This document shows positions 44,762 to 53,823 of a stretch of 64,000 nt of DNA, piece after piece. Below the pieces are notes generated by a model. It ran no database searches and had not been told where the DNA came from. It saw only the letters and a program-made list of their open reading frames with translations. The first letter of the stretch is position 1, and every line of letters begins with the position of its first letter. The stretch spans positions 143,009-207,008 of the forward strand of contig PLNT01000038.1 in the NCBI GenBank assembly GCA_003141895.1, written 5' to 3'. Position numbers and translations under genes: made by a program. Source of the stretch: Bacteroidales bacterium. Lineage in GTDB: Bacteria > Bacteroidota > Bacteroidia > Bacteroidales > VadinHA17.

Positions 44762-45173
44762 TGGAGCTGGCGGGAGTCGAACCCGCGTCCAAACATGGAA
44801 ATCATATGCTTTCTACATGCTTATTTCTGCTTGATTTTCGTGACCGGTCAGCTGCAGAACAACCTAACCTGCCCTTATTTCCTGTTTGTTTCGCCATCGG
44901 GTCGGAACAACCTTCAGACTAGCCCCGGATTGCGTGCGTCTCCGTATCGGGTTGGATCAGGGCATGACCGCCCGGGAAACGTCTCGTCCCGGCACATGTG
45001 CCAGGAGATCACGCCTTTCGGCGTGAAGTGCTTAAGCTACTGTTATTCGCTTATGCTGCGAGAGCGTAATTATTTTCGCCTTTTATTGTTTTGTGACACT
45101 GTAAAAGTGACGTGCCACCACACACTGCATGCTTACATAACATCTCTCATGCTGTCAAAACCATGTCAGCCCC
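44762..45173 (-). ncRNA. ssrA: tmRNA
   Basis: The 5' end GGGGCTG (45173 downward) pairs with the 3' CAGCTCC. The 3' tRNA-like part has the T arm GCGGGTTCGACTCCCGC, ending in discriminator A at 44762 with no encoded CCA. The 5' tRNA-like side reads GGGGCTGACATGGTTTTGAC. The tag reading frame on the minus strand at 45080-45051 is GGC GAA AAT AAT TAC GCT CTC GCA GCA TAA, giving GENNYALAA, a Bacteroidota-type degradation tag. About 412 nt. It rescues stalled ribosomes. Its 3' end is the presumed integration target of the island to the left. Confidence 0.97.
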
Positions 45174-45187
45174 GATGATATGTGCTG

Positions 45188-45195
45188 CAAAGATA
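45188..45195 (-). promoter_or_regulatory. Promoter -7 box of tmRNA
   Basis: TATCTTTG on the minus strand fits the TAnnTTTG consensus of Bacteroidota and lies 14 nt before the mature 5' end, so a short leader would be trimmed. A clear -33 TTTG was not found at 19-20 bp. Confidence 0.6.
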
Positions 45196-45275
45196 CAAAA
45201 TAGTCTGTAAAGTCTATAGTTCAGGTACAGTTCAGCAATACTTAGCAATAAGCCTAGCCAGATTAAAAAAATCTG

Positions 45276-46391
45276 TTAGTTATTAATATTCACAGCTTTT
45301 CCTGTTGCGGCTGATCGTCGTGCGGCATCCAGTATCTTAACAACTATGATGTTGTTTTCGAGAGAATATGGATCATATTTTGCCATTTTAATTTTCCCAT
45401 TTATGACATCAGCAAAATATGAAAACGGATCTTCATAAACTGCTACATCCTTTGCCGTAACCTTAACAGAGCGTTCGGTATCCATCTTGCTATTCCTTAA
45501 TCGCAAATTGTAATTATTAGCAGCAACTATGTAGCCCGACACTCCATATATCTCCATGTCCTTCCTGCCAAATGGCCAGTTCCATGAAGCCTGAATAATA
45601 CATTGTGCATCTGAATAACTAACTATTATAGTCGCCTCATCATCCACCTTTGGATAAATTTCAGGTTTAAAATGCCTTGTGACCGCAGTTACAGAAACCG
45701 GTTCCTCCCCTTTCAATAAATAAGTCATCAGATTTGCTCCATAACATCCGAAATCAATAAGTGCACCGCCTCCGTTTTGAACAGGGTCAGTCAACCAATC
45801 AAGAAATTCTTTACCACAACCGATTTCCTTTGGACCCTGATGCCCGTCATGAATGACAACTTTTCTTATTTCACCCACATAATTACTGTCATTAACTAAC
45901 TGGAATGATTTTACGGTAGTGGGATACCACGATGTTTCATAATCTGTAAGAAGACAGATGTGGAATTTAGTAGCTAATTCTGACATCTTTTTTGCATGTT
46001 CGACATTAGTTGCCAGAGGTTTTTCAACCATAACATTAATTCCTCTCGGTGCACATTCTTCCACAACTTTCATGTGCTCATAAATGGAACCAAATGCCAC
46101 AACTGCTTCCGGTTTTACTGAATCTAGCATTTTACCCAGATCAGCGTAGATCAGTTTAGGATCAAAATTATACAATTTGGCTAAACGCAGTGCCAGTTCG
46201 CGATTGGGTTCATACAAGCCAACCAGCTTAAAATCTGAATTTACTTTTCTTCCTAATATAAATGCAATATGCCCATGGGTACCACCTGCAATTGCCAACC
46301 GAATAGGTCTCTCCGATGGTTCCTGGGCTTGTATATTAAAAACCATAAACATTGAGATCAGTAATAAAATGAGATTATTTGACTTTTTCAT
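45276..46391 (-). CDS. Secreted Gfo/Idh/MocA family oxidoreductase
   Basis: 371 residues. The signal peptide ends near FNIQAQE (about residue 22). The Rossmann domain begins RLAIAGGTHGHIAFILG (variant of GxGxxG), then MVEKPLATN carries the EKP motif typical of the family. The C-terminal domain has GGGALIDFGCYGANLMTYLL, with the metal/substrate-proximal residues. Export is common for Bacteroidota members that act on sugars. It is divergent from the rhamnosidase-like gene, which suggests a shared carbohydrate theme. Confidence 0.88.
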   Translation of the reverse strand: MKKSNNLILLLISMFMVFNIQAQEPSERPIRLAIAGGTHGHIAFILGRKVNSDFKLVGLYEPNRELALRLAKLYNFDPKLIYADLGKMLDSVKPEAVVAFGSIYEHMKVVEECAPRGINVMVEKPLATNVEHAKKMSELATKFHICLLTDYETSWYPTTVKSFQLVNDSNYVGEIRKVVIHDGHQGPKEIGCGKEFLDWLTDPVQNGGGALIDFGCYGANLMTYLLKGEEPVSVTAVTRHFKPEIYPKVDDEATIIVSYSDAQCIIQASWNWPFGRKDMEIYGVSGYIVAANNYNLRLRNSKMDTERSVKVTAKDVAVYEDPFSYFADVINGKIKMAKYDPYSLENNIIVVKILDAARRSAATGKAVNINN

Positions 46392-46510
46392 ATTATGAAT
46401 GATTATATCGATTTATCCTGAATAAATGTACTGAAACGAATTAATTATCCGACATAAATTGCCAACTTTATCACACAAAGCGTACGATAGTAAACTCAAA
46501 ACAGAAAACA

Positions 46511-48919
46511 ATGCGATCAAAAATATTCGGACTATTCGTTTTACTTTTAAGTATGAGGCTGTATGGTCAGTCAGTGCAGCAAGTAAGTATTGAAAAGATT
46601 AATCCTGCTTTGCTCACAAGCCGCTGGGATGCCCAGTGGATAGCTCATCCCACTGAATCGCTTCTTGATTATGGGGTGTTTCATTTCAGGAAAGATATTG
46701 AGCTCAAAGAACAGCCAAAGGAATTTATTATTAATATTTCAGCCGATAACAGGTACCGTTTATTCGTAAACGGAAAAGCAGTCTGTTTTGGTCCCGCCCG
46801 TTCAGATCTTGAGCATTGGTCATTCGAAAGCATTGACATCGCTTCATTTCTGAAAGCAGGTAAAAACACAATTGCATCAGAGGTCTGGAACTTCGGTGAA
46901 CTAAAACCGTGGAATCAGTTTTCCATTAAAACAGCATTCATTGTGCAGGGTAATTCGCCATTGGAAGAAATTGTAAACACTGACACAACCTGGAAGGTGA
47001 TAAAGGATGCTGCCTATTCGCCTTCATCGGCCGGATCAAAAGAGACCAACGGTCAATTTACGGTTGTAGGGCCATGCGACCAGGTCGATGCAGCTCTTTA
47101 TCCATGGGATTGGGAAAAGATGAGTTATGATGATCATTCCTGGCTTAAACCCCGGACGCTTGATACTGCACATCCCAGGGGAGTCGGAACTGATATTAAC
47201 TGGGAGCTGTCAGCACGCCGCATACCCTTGATGGAACAGAAACATCAGCAATTTGCAACTGTTCGCCGTACTTCAGGACCGGCCGTTCCGGCTGGTTTCC
47301 TTGAAGGGAAAGCAAAATGGAATATATCGTCAAACTCAAAGATCACGGTATTAATTGACCAGGAAAACCTGACAACAGGCTATCCTGAACTGATTGTTTC
47401 GGGGGGAAAAGGAAGCGAAATAAAACTTACATATTCGGAATCGCTTTTTGATTCAAAAGGTTTAAAAGGGAACCGGAATAACATAGACGGAAAGTCCATT
47501 ATGGGATATTCTGATTTCTTTTTACCTGATGGAAAACCGGACAGGCTCTTTCGTCCACTTTGGTTCAGAACATGGAGATACCTGCAGATGGAAATCAAAA
47601 CAACCGGTGAACCATTGCAGATCAATAGTTTCTCAAGTGAATTTGCAGCTTATCCGTTACAGGAAAATGCAGTTTTTGATTCGGACCAACCAGGTTTGAA
47701 AAAAATCTGGAATGTCGGATGGCGAACGGCCCGTTTATGTGCAAACGAAACTTATTTTGATTGTCCCTATTATGAACAGCTTCAGTATGTGGGAGATACA
47801 CGCATTCAATCATTGATTTCCATGTATGTTTCCGGCGATGATCGTCTTGTAAGAAACGCAATCATGAACTTCAATGAGTCGATTTTTTATGAAGGATTAA
47901 CCCGAAGCAGGTACCCTTCAGCATTTCCCCAGATCATTCCTCCGTTTTCGCTATTATGGGTTGATATGGTAAATGATTACTGGACCCTGCGCGATGATCC
48001 GGAATTCATAAAAAGTTTCCTGCCTGGTATTAAAAATGTACTGGGCTGGTTCACTCAAAAGATTGATTCTAAAACTGGTATGCTCGGAAAGGTTCAATAC
48101 TGGAATTTTGTTGATTGGGCTGATGAATGGGCATGGAACAATGAAATTGGAAGTGGTGGCGTTCCAACAGGAGGTCTGAATGACGGTAGTTCCTCGATAA
48201 TTACAATGCAATTTGCCTTTGCATCGCAGCGTGCATCTGAACTATTCAGTTATTTCGGGCAAACTGAAGATGCAAAAAAATATGCAGATCTGGCTGATCA
48301 GCTAACAAAAGCGGTTTATAAAAATTGCTGGGACGAAACACGAGGATACCTGGCTGATACTCCCGATAAAAAAGCTTTCAGTATGCACGCTCAGATATTC
48401 GGGGTTCTGACAAATACGATTCCTGAAAACAATCAGAAGGCTTTCATAATGAGATTTATAGATGATAAAAGTCTCATTCAGCCTACAATGTATTTCCGTT
48501 TTTACCTCACCCAGGCTTTGAAAAAAACGAGTTTGGCCAATCAATACCTTGAAACCCTTGGATTGTGGAATGAGATGCTTGGTAAGGGCCTGACAACATT
48601 TGCTGAGAACCCTGATCCGACCCGCTCCGATTGTCACGCATGGAGTGCAAGTCCTGATTATGATTTTCTTGCTACAGTTGCAGGAATCCGGCCCGGATCA
48701 CCCGGTTTTAAGACTGTTGAAATTGAACCTGCCCTGGGAAAGCTTACTTTTATAAAAGGACAGATACCTCATCCTTCCGGGATGATAAGTTTTGATTTAA
48801 AGAGAACCGGGACTGATGGCATAAGCGGAGAGGTTATTCTCCCTGAAGGTCTGAAAGGTATTTTTAAATGGAATGGGAAATCAATTGATCTGAAAGGAAA
48901 GACTGAGATAAAATTATAG
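46511..48919 (+). CDS. Alpha-L-rhamnosidase-like glycoside hydrolase (GH78-type)
   Basis: 802 residues. Signal peptide to about residue 20 (LLLSMRLYGQ). N-terminal beta-sandwich domains carry WIAHPTES, FRKDIELKE and FINISADNRYRLFVNGKAV-like strands. The (alpha/alpha)6 catalytic domain begins near 390 with ANETYFDCPYYEQLQYVGDTRIQ and includes NFVDWADEWAWN and YFRFYLTQAL. The C-terminal sandwich has SDCHAWSASPDYDF, GSPGFKTVEIEPAL and a final SGEVILPEG. It should release terminal rhamnose-like sugars in the periplasm or outside. The exact substrate is not determined. Confidence 0.85.
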   Translation: MRSKIFGLFVLLLSMRLYGQSVQQVSIEKINPALLTSRWDAQWIAHPTESLLDYGVFHFRKDIELKEQPKEFIINISADNRYRLFVNGKAVCFGPARSDLEHWSFESIDIASFLKAGKNTIASEVWNFGELKPWNQFSIKTAFIVQGNSPLEEIVNTDTTWKVIKDAAYSPSSAGSKETNGQFTVVGPCDQVDAALYPWDWEKMSYDDHSWLKPRTLDTAHPRGVGTDINWELSARRIPLMEQKHQQFATVRRTSGPAVPAGFLEGKAKWNISSNSKITVLIDQENLTTGYPELIVSGGKGSEIKLTYSESLFDSKGLKGNRNNIDGKSIMGYSDFFLPDGKPDRLFRPLWFRTWRYLQMEIKTTGEPLQINSFSSEFAAYPLQENAVFDSDQPGLKKIWNVGWRTARLCANETYFDCPYYEQLQYVGDTRIQSLISMYVSGDDRLVRNAIMNFNESIFYEGLTRSRYPSAFPQIIPPFSLLWVDMVNDYWTLRDDPEFIKSFLPGIKNVLGWFTQKIDSKTGMLGKVQYWNFVDWADEWAWNNEIGSGGVPTGGLNDGSSSIITMQFAFASQRASELFSYFGQTEDAKKYADLADQLTKAVYKNCWDETRGYLADTPDKKAFSMHAQIFGVLTNTIPENNQKAFIMRFIDDKSLIQPTMYFRFYLTQALKKTSLANQYLETLGLWNEMLGKGLTTFAENPDPTRSDCHAWSASPDYDFLATVAGIRPGSPGFKTVEIEPALGKLTFIKGQIPHPSGMISFDLKRTGTDGISGEVILPEGLKGIFKWNGKSIDLKGKTEIKL

Positions 48920-48929
48920 TAATTGATGC

Positions 48930-48978
48930 AACCCCCTGCCACTGCGCTCCCGATAGCTATCGGGATGTCCCCCTAATG
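48930..48978. repeat. REP-like palindrome with TCCCGATAGCTATCGGGA
   Basis: The 18-bp palindrome at 48948-48965 is the one found inside the attC-like spacers. Here it is flanked by CCCCCTGCC and GTCCCCCTAATGGGG outside the island. It shows that this palindrome is a genome-wide repeat and not specific to the array. Confidence 0.7.
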
Positions 48979-49048
48979 GGGAACTAATTCGGATCTTTCA
49001 AGGAATTATTAAATTTGTAGGGAGGTTGCATTATTAATAGTTGCGCCG

Positions 49049-50149
49049 TTAAGTATACGATAACCGGAAATTAGACTTAGCCTGCTCAGAAATATTTTGT
49101 GAAACCGGATTCATCCATATCAGTTGGTCCTTGAAGTTATCGCTGAGTTTATATTTTTTCCTGTGGTCGTTTATTGATTCTCCGATAACCTGGATTTTAT
49201 TCAGATCTGCCATTCCGATGCCAGCCTGACCGCAGAAGTTCAAATAACCTACCGTTGAGAAATTTATACCCATCAATTCAATGCCGATACGATCGGTAGC
49301 CAGCCAATCGAGACCGGCAACGCAAACCTTATGGTCGACCGGAGTACCATCATTTGGACCATTCCCTTCCATTCCTTCAAAACCATCTATTACAGCCAGA
49401 TGCGGATGCAACTGACCCGACATAGCATACAGATTATAATTTATTCCGCGAAATCCACTGCCGTGCATTAATGACTTATCGCTTTTTGCACCTTGTCTTG
49501 ATGAAGGACCGAATGTAAACCCGCTATCTTTAATGGGTGCTCCCACTACAATATTCTTCAGTGACAAAGTTGCAAAAATACGGTCGTGAGTTTTCATCCT
49601 TGCTACAGAAACAATGAAAGAATCTGGATCAAGGATTAAATGAGATACTCTCACTGCATGTGGTCTGAAATCTTTCTCATCGAATACATAAATGATATCA
49701 AATGGCTCTTTGTCAAGATCAATCAGTTTAACTTTGTATTTATCTGTCAGTCTGAAATACCCAAAATTTTTAAATCCATCAAATGTGGGACCATTTGCTG
49801 CGGACTCAGCGATTACGACATTCTCAGTCTTGCCAATGGATTTAATAAATTCAAGTATTCCTTCAAGCGTATCAACATGCGTTGAAGCTAATTGCACGTT
49901 AGTGTTAACGATGTTTGGCTTCAAAACTACCCGGCGCTTTCCTATTGCCTGTGATATCTCCTTTGAAAATGGTTCAAGGGCACGGAAAGCCATATCCGCC
50001 CTGTTATCACCGGTAGTAAGTGCTACTTTTGAAGTAAATGATCCGTCTATTCGTGACGAGACAAAAGAATCCATAGGTCTGATGATGGCTGCTCCCACTC
50101 CTCCAATTATTGATGTCTTGAGAAAGTTGCGTCTGGTGAATGATGACAT
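49049..50149 (-). CDS. Tat-exported DUF362 family protein
   Basis: 366 residues. A twin-arginine signal (FTRRNFLKTSIIGGVGAAII) is at the N-terminus. The mature protein matches DUF362: VVLKPNIVN, VVIAESAANG, FIVSVARMKTHDRIFATLSLKN and AVIDGFEGMEGNGPNDG. Function is unknown; some family members bind iron-sulfur clusters, but no CxxC cluster is present here. Tat export implies folding with a cofactor before secretion. Confidence 0.85.
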   Translation of the reverse strand: MSSFTRRNFLKTSIIGGVGAAIIRPMDSFVSSRIDGSFTSKVALTTGDNRADMAFRALEPFSKEISQAIGKRRVVLKPNIVNTNVQLASTHVDTLEGILEFIKSIGKTENVVIAESAANGPTFDGFKNFGYFRLTDKYKVKLIDLDKEPFDIIYVFDEKDFRPHAVRVSHLILDPDSFIVSVARMKTHDRIFATLSLKNIVVGAPIKDSGFTFGPSSRQGAKSDKSLMHGSGFRGINYNLYAMSGQLHPHLAVIDGFEGMEGNGPNDGTPVDHKVCVAGLDWLATDRIGIELMGINFSTVGYLNFCGQAGIGMADLNKIQVIGESINDHRKKYKLSDNFKDQLIWMNPVSQNISEQAKSNFRLSYT

Positions 50150-50305
50150 ATCCTGTAAGTTTAAGTATGTAACAAACTTACAAAAATAAGATCAGAATCA
50201 GGAATGCATGAGTTGTCGCATTTTTACACACCCGACTGTCTAATAAATTGACACATCAAGAAAACCACATATGTTTTAATGACTGATATTATGATACTTA
50301 TGAAT

Positions 50306-50322
50306 TTGGCACGTTCTTTGGC
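50306..50322 (+). promoter_or_regulatory. Sigma-54-type promoter of the efflux operon
   Basis: TTGGCACG-TTCT-TTGGC matches the -24 GG/-12 GC consensus (TGGCAC-N5-TTGC) except for GG in place of GC at -12. It lies 47 bp before the TolC-like ATG. The same variant occurs before the permease gene at 59404, and sigma-54 activators are encoded close by. Confidence 0.75.
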
Positions 50323-50368
50323 TATTAATACATGAACTAAGAATTACGAATCAGGAATAAAAATTAAT

Positions 50369-51727
50369 ATGAAAAAAATCTTATCAATATTATCACTGCT
50401 TATAATCTTTTGTTTCCAGGATATAAACGCCCAGGTAAAAAAGTGGACCCTCGAAGATTGTATTAATTATGCTATCACAAACAATATAGGACTTCAGAGA
50501 CAAAGACTCCTGACTCAGTCCAAGGAAGCGGACCTTTTGACTTCAACAATGAATCTTCTGCCGAATTTAAATGGCCAGTCACAACTGCAGGTCGCAAACG
50601 GAAGGTCTATTGACCAATCGAACGCTATTGCATTTAATAAAAACCTGACAAGTACTTTAGGCATATATTCAAATATTACCCTGTTCAATGGCTTTTCTGA
50701 GATTAATACTATTGCTGCAAATAAATTCATGCTCAAAGCCGGTCTGGAATCTGAGAAAATTACAAGAAATGCTCTGATTACTGATTTAATCGGACAATAC
50801 TACCAGGTGTTATACGCAAGAGGATTGGAAGATGCATCAAAAATGCAGCTCGATCTTTCTGAAAAGCAGCTCTTCAGAATTACGAAAATGGTTGAGACGG
50901 GTAAAGAGGCATTATCCAAACAATATGAAATTGAAAGTCAGGCTTCTGCTGATAAGCTTTCTTATACTATTGCGCATAATACTGCCAGCCAGGCTATTAC
51001 AACCTTAAAACAAATGCTTCAACTTGAACCAGGGTCGGAATTTGATGTTTTAGTACCTGATCTGAATAATACTCTGATAACTGACAACTCCTTCAATCCT
51101 GATAGTGTCTATCAACTTGCTGCACAAAATCTTCCGCGACTCAAAGAAATCGAATTTGAATTAAATGCCTCAAAAAAACAGATAGCAGCTGCCAGAGGAA
51201 ATATTTCTCCAAGGCTAACTGCTAATGGGAGTATAGGCTCTTATTATTATAATGTTTTAAACGCAGGTGATGGAGTTACACAAAATTCGTACTCGAAACA
51301 AATTAATGGGAACCTGCAGAAGCAAGTAACATTTTCTCTGACTATACCGCTCTTTAATAATTTTTCAAATTACAGAAACATTAAAATGGCAAAAATCAGG
51401 AAGAATGATACTGAGTTAAGACTTGAACTGGAGAAAAACAGTTTATATACAGATATAGAAAATGCATGTCTCAACTATAACAGGGGGAAAGACGAATTTG
51501 CAGCAGCTAATTCAAACTATTACTATAACACGAAATCCTTCAATGCTGTTGAGAAAAAATTTGAAGCCGGACTAGTAGATGTAACCGACTACTCATTAGC
51601 AAAAACTACGCTTTTCAAAGCCGAAACAGAAACGCTCAGAACGAAATTACAGCTTCTTATAAGAAAACTGGCAATTCAGTTCTACTCCACTGGCGAATAT
51701 GAAAATCTTGTGAACGGCCAATTCTAA
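50369..51727 (+). CDS. TolC-family outer-membrane efflux protein
   Basis: 452 residues. The signal peptide ends near DINAQ (about 22). WTLEDCINYAITNNIGLQRQRL is the typical start of TolC-like OEPs. Two long coiled-coil/barrel repeats follow, with the LNGSIGSYYYN-like strand region seen as LTANGSIGSYYYNVL (near 285) and LTIPLFNNFSNYRNIKMAKI. It forms the outer-membrane channel of a tripartite pump. First gene of an operon with MFP and ABC ATPase. Confidence 0.92.
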   Translation: MKKILSILSLLIIFCFQDINAQVKKWTLEDCINYAITNNIGLQRQRLLTQSKEADLLTSTMNLLPNLNGQSQLQVANGRSIDQSNAIAFNKNLTSTLGIYSNITLFNGFSEINTIAANKFMLKAGLESEKITRNALITDLIGQYYQVLYARGLEDASKMQLDLSEKQLFRITKMVETGKEALSKQYEIESQASADKLSYTIAHNTASQAITTLKQMLQLEPGSEFDVLVPDLNNTLITDNSFNPDSVYQLAAQNLPRLKEIEFELNASKKQIAAARGNISPRLTANGSIGSYYYNVLNAGDGVTQNSYSKQINGNLQKQVTFSLTIPLFNNFSNYRNIKMAKIRKNDTELRLELEKNSLYTDIENACLNYNRGKDEFAAANSNYYYNTKSFNAVEKKFEAGLVDVTDYSLAKTTLFKAETETLRTKLQLLIRKLAIQFYSTGEYENLVNGQF

Positions 51728-51779
51728 TACCCGGAAAACCAAATAAATAAAACATTAATAATTATAAATAAAATTTGAA

Positions 51780-53060
51780 ATGGATACCCCGAAGAACACA
51801 ATGGATAAAGTGATCCCAAAGAAAAAAGGACTTCAGAAAAAACATATCGGATATATTGCTATCGGATTAGCAGTTGTCGTGCTTACTTATATGGCTTTCT
51901 TTGCGGATCGGACCTCAACATATAAAGTTGAAAAGGATAAACTGATAATAGAAACTGTAACTGAAGATCAGTTCAATGATTATATAACGGTTCCGGGAAC
52001 TGTTGAACCTATCACCACTATTTTTCTTGATGCAGAGGAAGGCGGACGTGTTGAGGAAAAGGTTATTGAAGAAGGATCAATGGTCAAAAAGGGAGAAGTT
52101 ATCCTCAGACTATCTAATCCTGACCTGTATCTTGCTATTATGAACGCTGAATCTCTCCTGGGAGAGAAAGAGAATATCCTGAGAACCACACAGATTTCAA
52201 TGGAGCAGGAAAGACTTTCAATTAAAAGAGAACTTGTCAATCTTAAGTACGATATTGAAAGGAAAGGTCGTAATTTTCAACAAAATGAAACTCTGATCAA
52301 AGATAATCTTATATCAAAAGAAGATTATCTCCGGTCAAAAGAAGACTTTGATATGGCAAAACAATCGAGGGACCTTTACATGGAGCGTCAAAAACAGGAT
52401 TCTATTTTCAGGTCAGTTAACGTTGAAACAATTAAAAAGGACCTCGAAAATATGAGGAATAACCTTATTATGGTAAGGAAAAGAGTGGAAAACCTTAACG
52501 TAAGGGCCACTGTCGATGGTCAGCTTGGTATTTTAAACGCAGAAATTGGGCAGTCGATACAAAAGGGTGAAAATATGGGACAGATAAATGTTTTGACTTC
52601 ATATAAAGTAACCGCCCAGATTGACGAACATTACATCGACAGGGTCAAAGCTCAGCTTAACGCAACACTTGACAGACAGAACAGCAAATTCGATCTATCA
52701 GTAAGAAGAGTATTCCCGGAAGTAAGGAACGGTACATTTAAAATTGAGATGATTTTCCGCGACAGTATGCCTGATAACATCAGAACTGGTCAGACCTATT
52801 ATATAAGTCTGCAACTGGGTCAGCCAAAAGTGTCGGTTCTTGTTCCCATAGGGGGGTTCTTCCAGGAGACAGGCGGGCAGTGGATATTTGTTCTTGATCC
52901 TTCCGAATCATTCGCAACAAAACGGAATATCTCAATTGGAAGAAAAAATCCAAAATATTACGAAGTTCTTGAGGGATTAAAACCGGGTGAAAAAGTTATA
53001 GTATCAGGTTATGAAACCTTCGGAAAAAATGAAAAACTTATTCTTAAAAAATCCAAATAA
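51780..53060 (+). CDS. Membrane fusion protein (HlyD/MacA-type)
   Basis: 426 residues. One N-terminal membrane helix (about 22-42), a lipoyl half-motif VPGTVEPITTIFLDAEEGGRV, a long coiled-coil hairpin (about 110-240) and the second half NVRATVDGQLGILNAEIGQSI. Beta-barrel and membrane-proximal domains end with EVLEGLKPGEKVIVSGYETF. It links the inner-membrane transporter to the TolC-like channel. It lies 52 bp after the tolC-like gene. Confidence 0.92.
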   Translation: MDTPKNTMDKVIPKKKGLQKKHIGYIAIGLAVVVLTYMAFFADRTSTYKVEKDKLIIETVTEDQFNDYITVPGTVEPITTIFLDAEEGGRVEEKVIEEGSMVKKGEVILRLSNPDLYLAIMNAESLLGEKENILRTTQISMEQERLSIKRELVNLKYDIERKGRNFQQNETLIKDNLISKEDYLRSKEDFDMAKQSRDLYMERQKQDSIFRSVNVETIKKDLENMRNNLIMVRKRVENLNVRATVDGQLGILNAEIGQSIQKGENMGQINVLTSYKVTAQIDEHYIDRVKAQLNATLDRQNSKFDLSVRRVFPEVRNGTFKIEMIFRDSMPDNIRTGQTYYISLQLGQPKVSVLVPIGGFFQETGGQWIFVLDPSESFATKRNISIGRKNPKYYEVLEGLKPGEKVIVSGYETFGKNEKLILKKSK

Positions 53061-53078
53061 CTCTTAATAATTAAAGTC

Positions 53079-53747
53079 ATGATTAAAACTAATGATTTAA
53101 CAAAAATCTTCAGAACAGAAGAAGTTGAAACTACGGCTCTGAATAAAGTAACCCTTCATGTAAAAGAGGGAGAATACGTGGCAGTTATGGGTCCATCAGG
53201 ATGCGGAAAATCCACCCTGCTTAATATCCTTGGTCTGCTTGATAATCCAAGCGCAGGAAGTTACATCTTCAACGGAACTGAAGTAGCTAACCTGAAAGAA
53301 CGCGACAGGACAATTTTCCGTAAAGGAAATATCGGATTTGTTTTCCAGAGCTTTAACCTGATAGACGAACTGAATGTTTACGAAAACGTTGAGTTACCGT
53401 TGATCTATCTGAAAATGAAAGCCAGCGATCGCAAGAAAAGTGTTGAAGATGTTCTTGAAAGAATGAAAATCGGACACCGTGCAAAACACTTTCCTCAGCA
53501 ATTATCCGGAGGACAACAGCAGAGAGTTGCTATTGCCCGCGCAGTTGTTGCAAATCCGAAACTGATCCTCGCCGATGAGCCTACTGGAAATCTTGACTCA
53601 AAAAATGGTATCGAGGTTATTAACCTTCTTACAGAACTGAACAAGGAAGGTACAACTATCATAATGGTAACCCACTCCGACAGGGATGCTGGTTATGCTC
53701 ACAGGGTAATAAATCTGTTTGACGGCCAGGTTGTGACAGAAAAATAA
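53079..53747 (+). CDS. ABC transporter ATPase (MacB/LolD family)
   Basis: 222 residues. Walker [10 protein letters not shown], signature [14 protein letters not shown], Walker [13 protein letters not shown] and the H-loop MVTHS. The [20 protein letters not shown] stretch is typical of the MacB/LolD group, which uses FtsX-type permeases of the mechanotransmission kind. Its permeases are probably the products at 56975-59404 and 62847-64000. Last gene of the operon, followed by a terminator. Confidence 0.95.
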   Translation: MIKTNDLTKIFRTEEVETTALNKVTLHVKEGEYVAVMGPSGCGKSTLLNILGLLDNPSAGSYIFNGTEVANLKERDRTIFRKGNIGFVFQSFNLIDELNVYENVELPLIYLKMKASDRKKSVEDVLERMKIGHRAKHFPQQLSGGQQQRVAIARAVVANPKLILADEPTGNLDSKNGIEVINLLTELNKEGTTIIMVTHSDRDAGYAHRVINLFDGQVVTEK

Positions 53748-53771
53748 TAACTCATATATATATATTTATTG

Positions 53772-53799
53772 AAAGAGGTTTCCTTAGGGAGACCTCTTT
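53772..53799. terminator. Bidirectional terminator between convergent genes
   Basis: AAAGAGGTTTCC-TTAG-GGAGACCTCTTT forms a 12-bp stem (one G-T pair) followed by TATTTGTTT. It ends the efflux operon and, from the other side, the kinase gene at 53824. Confidence 0.88.
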
Positions 53800-53823
53800 A
53801 TTTGTTTCGGATTAAATAAATGA

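Noticed and set aside
44740-45178. Two open frames over the tmRNA gene on the plus strand
   Set aside because: They are antisense to tmRNA, whose structure and tag are clear.
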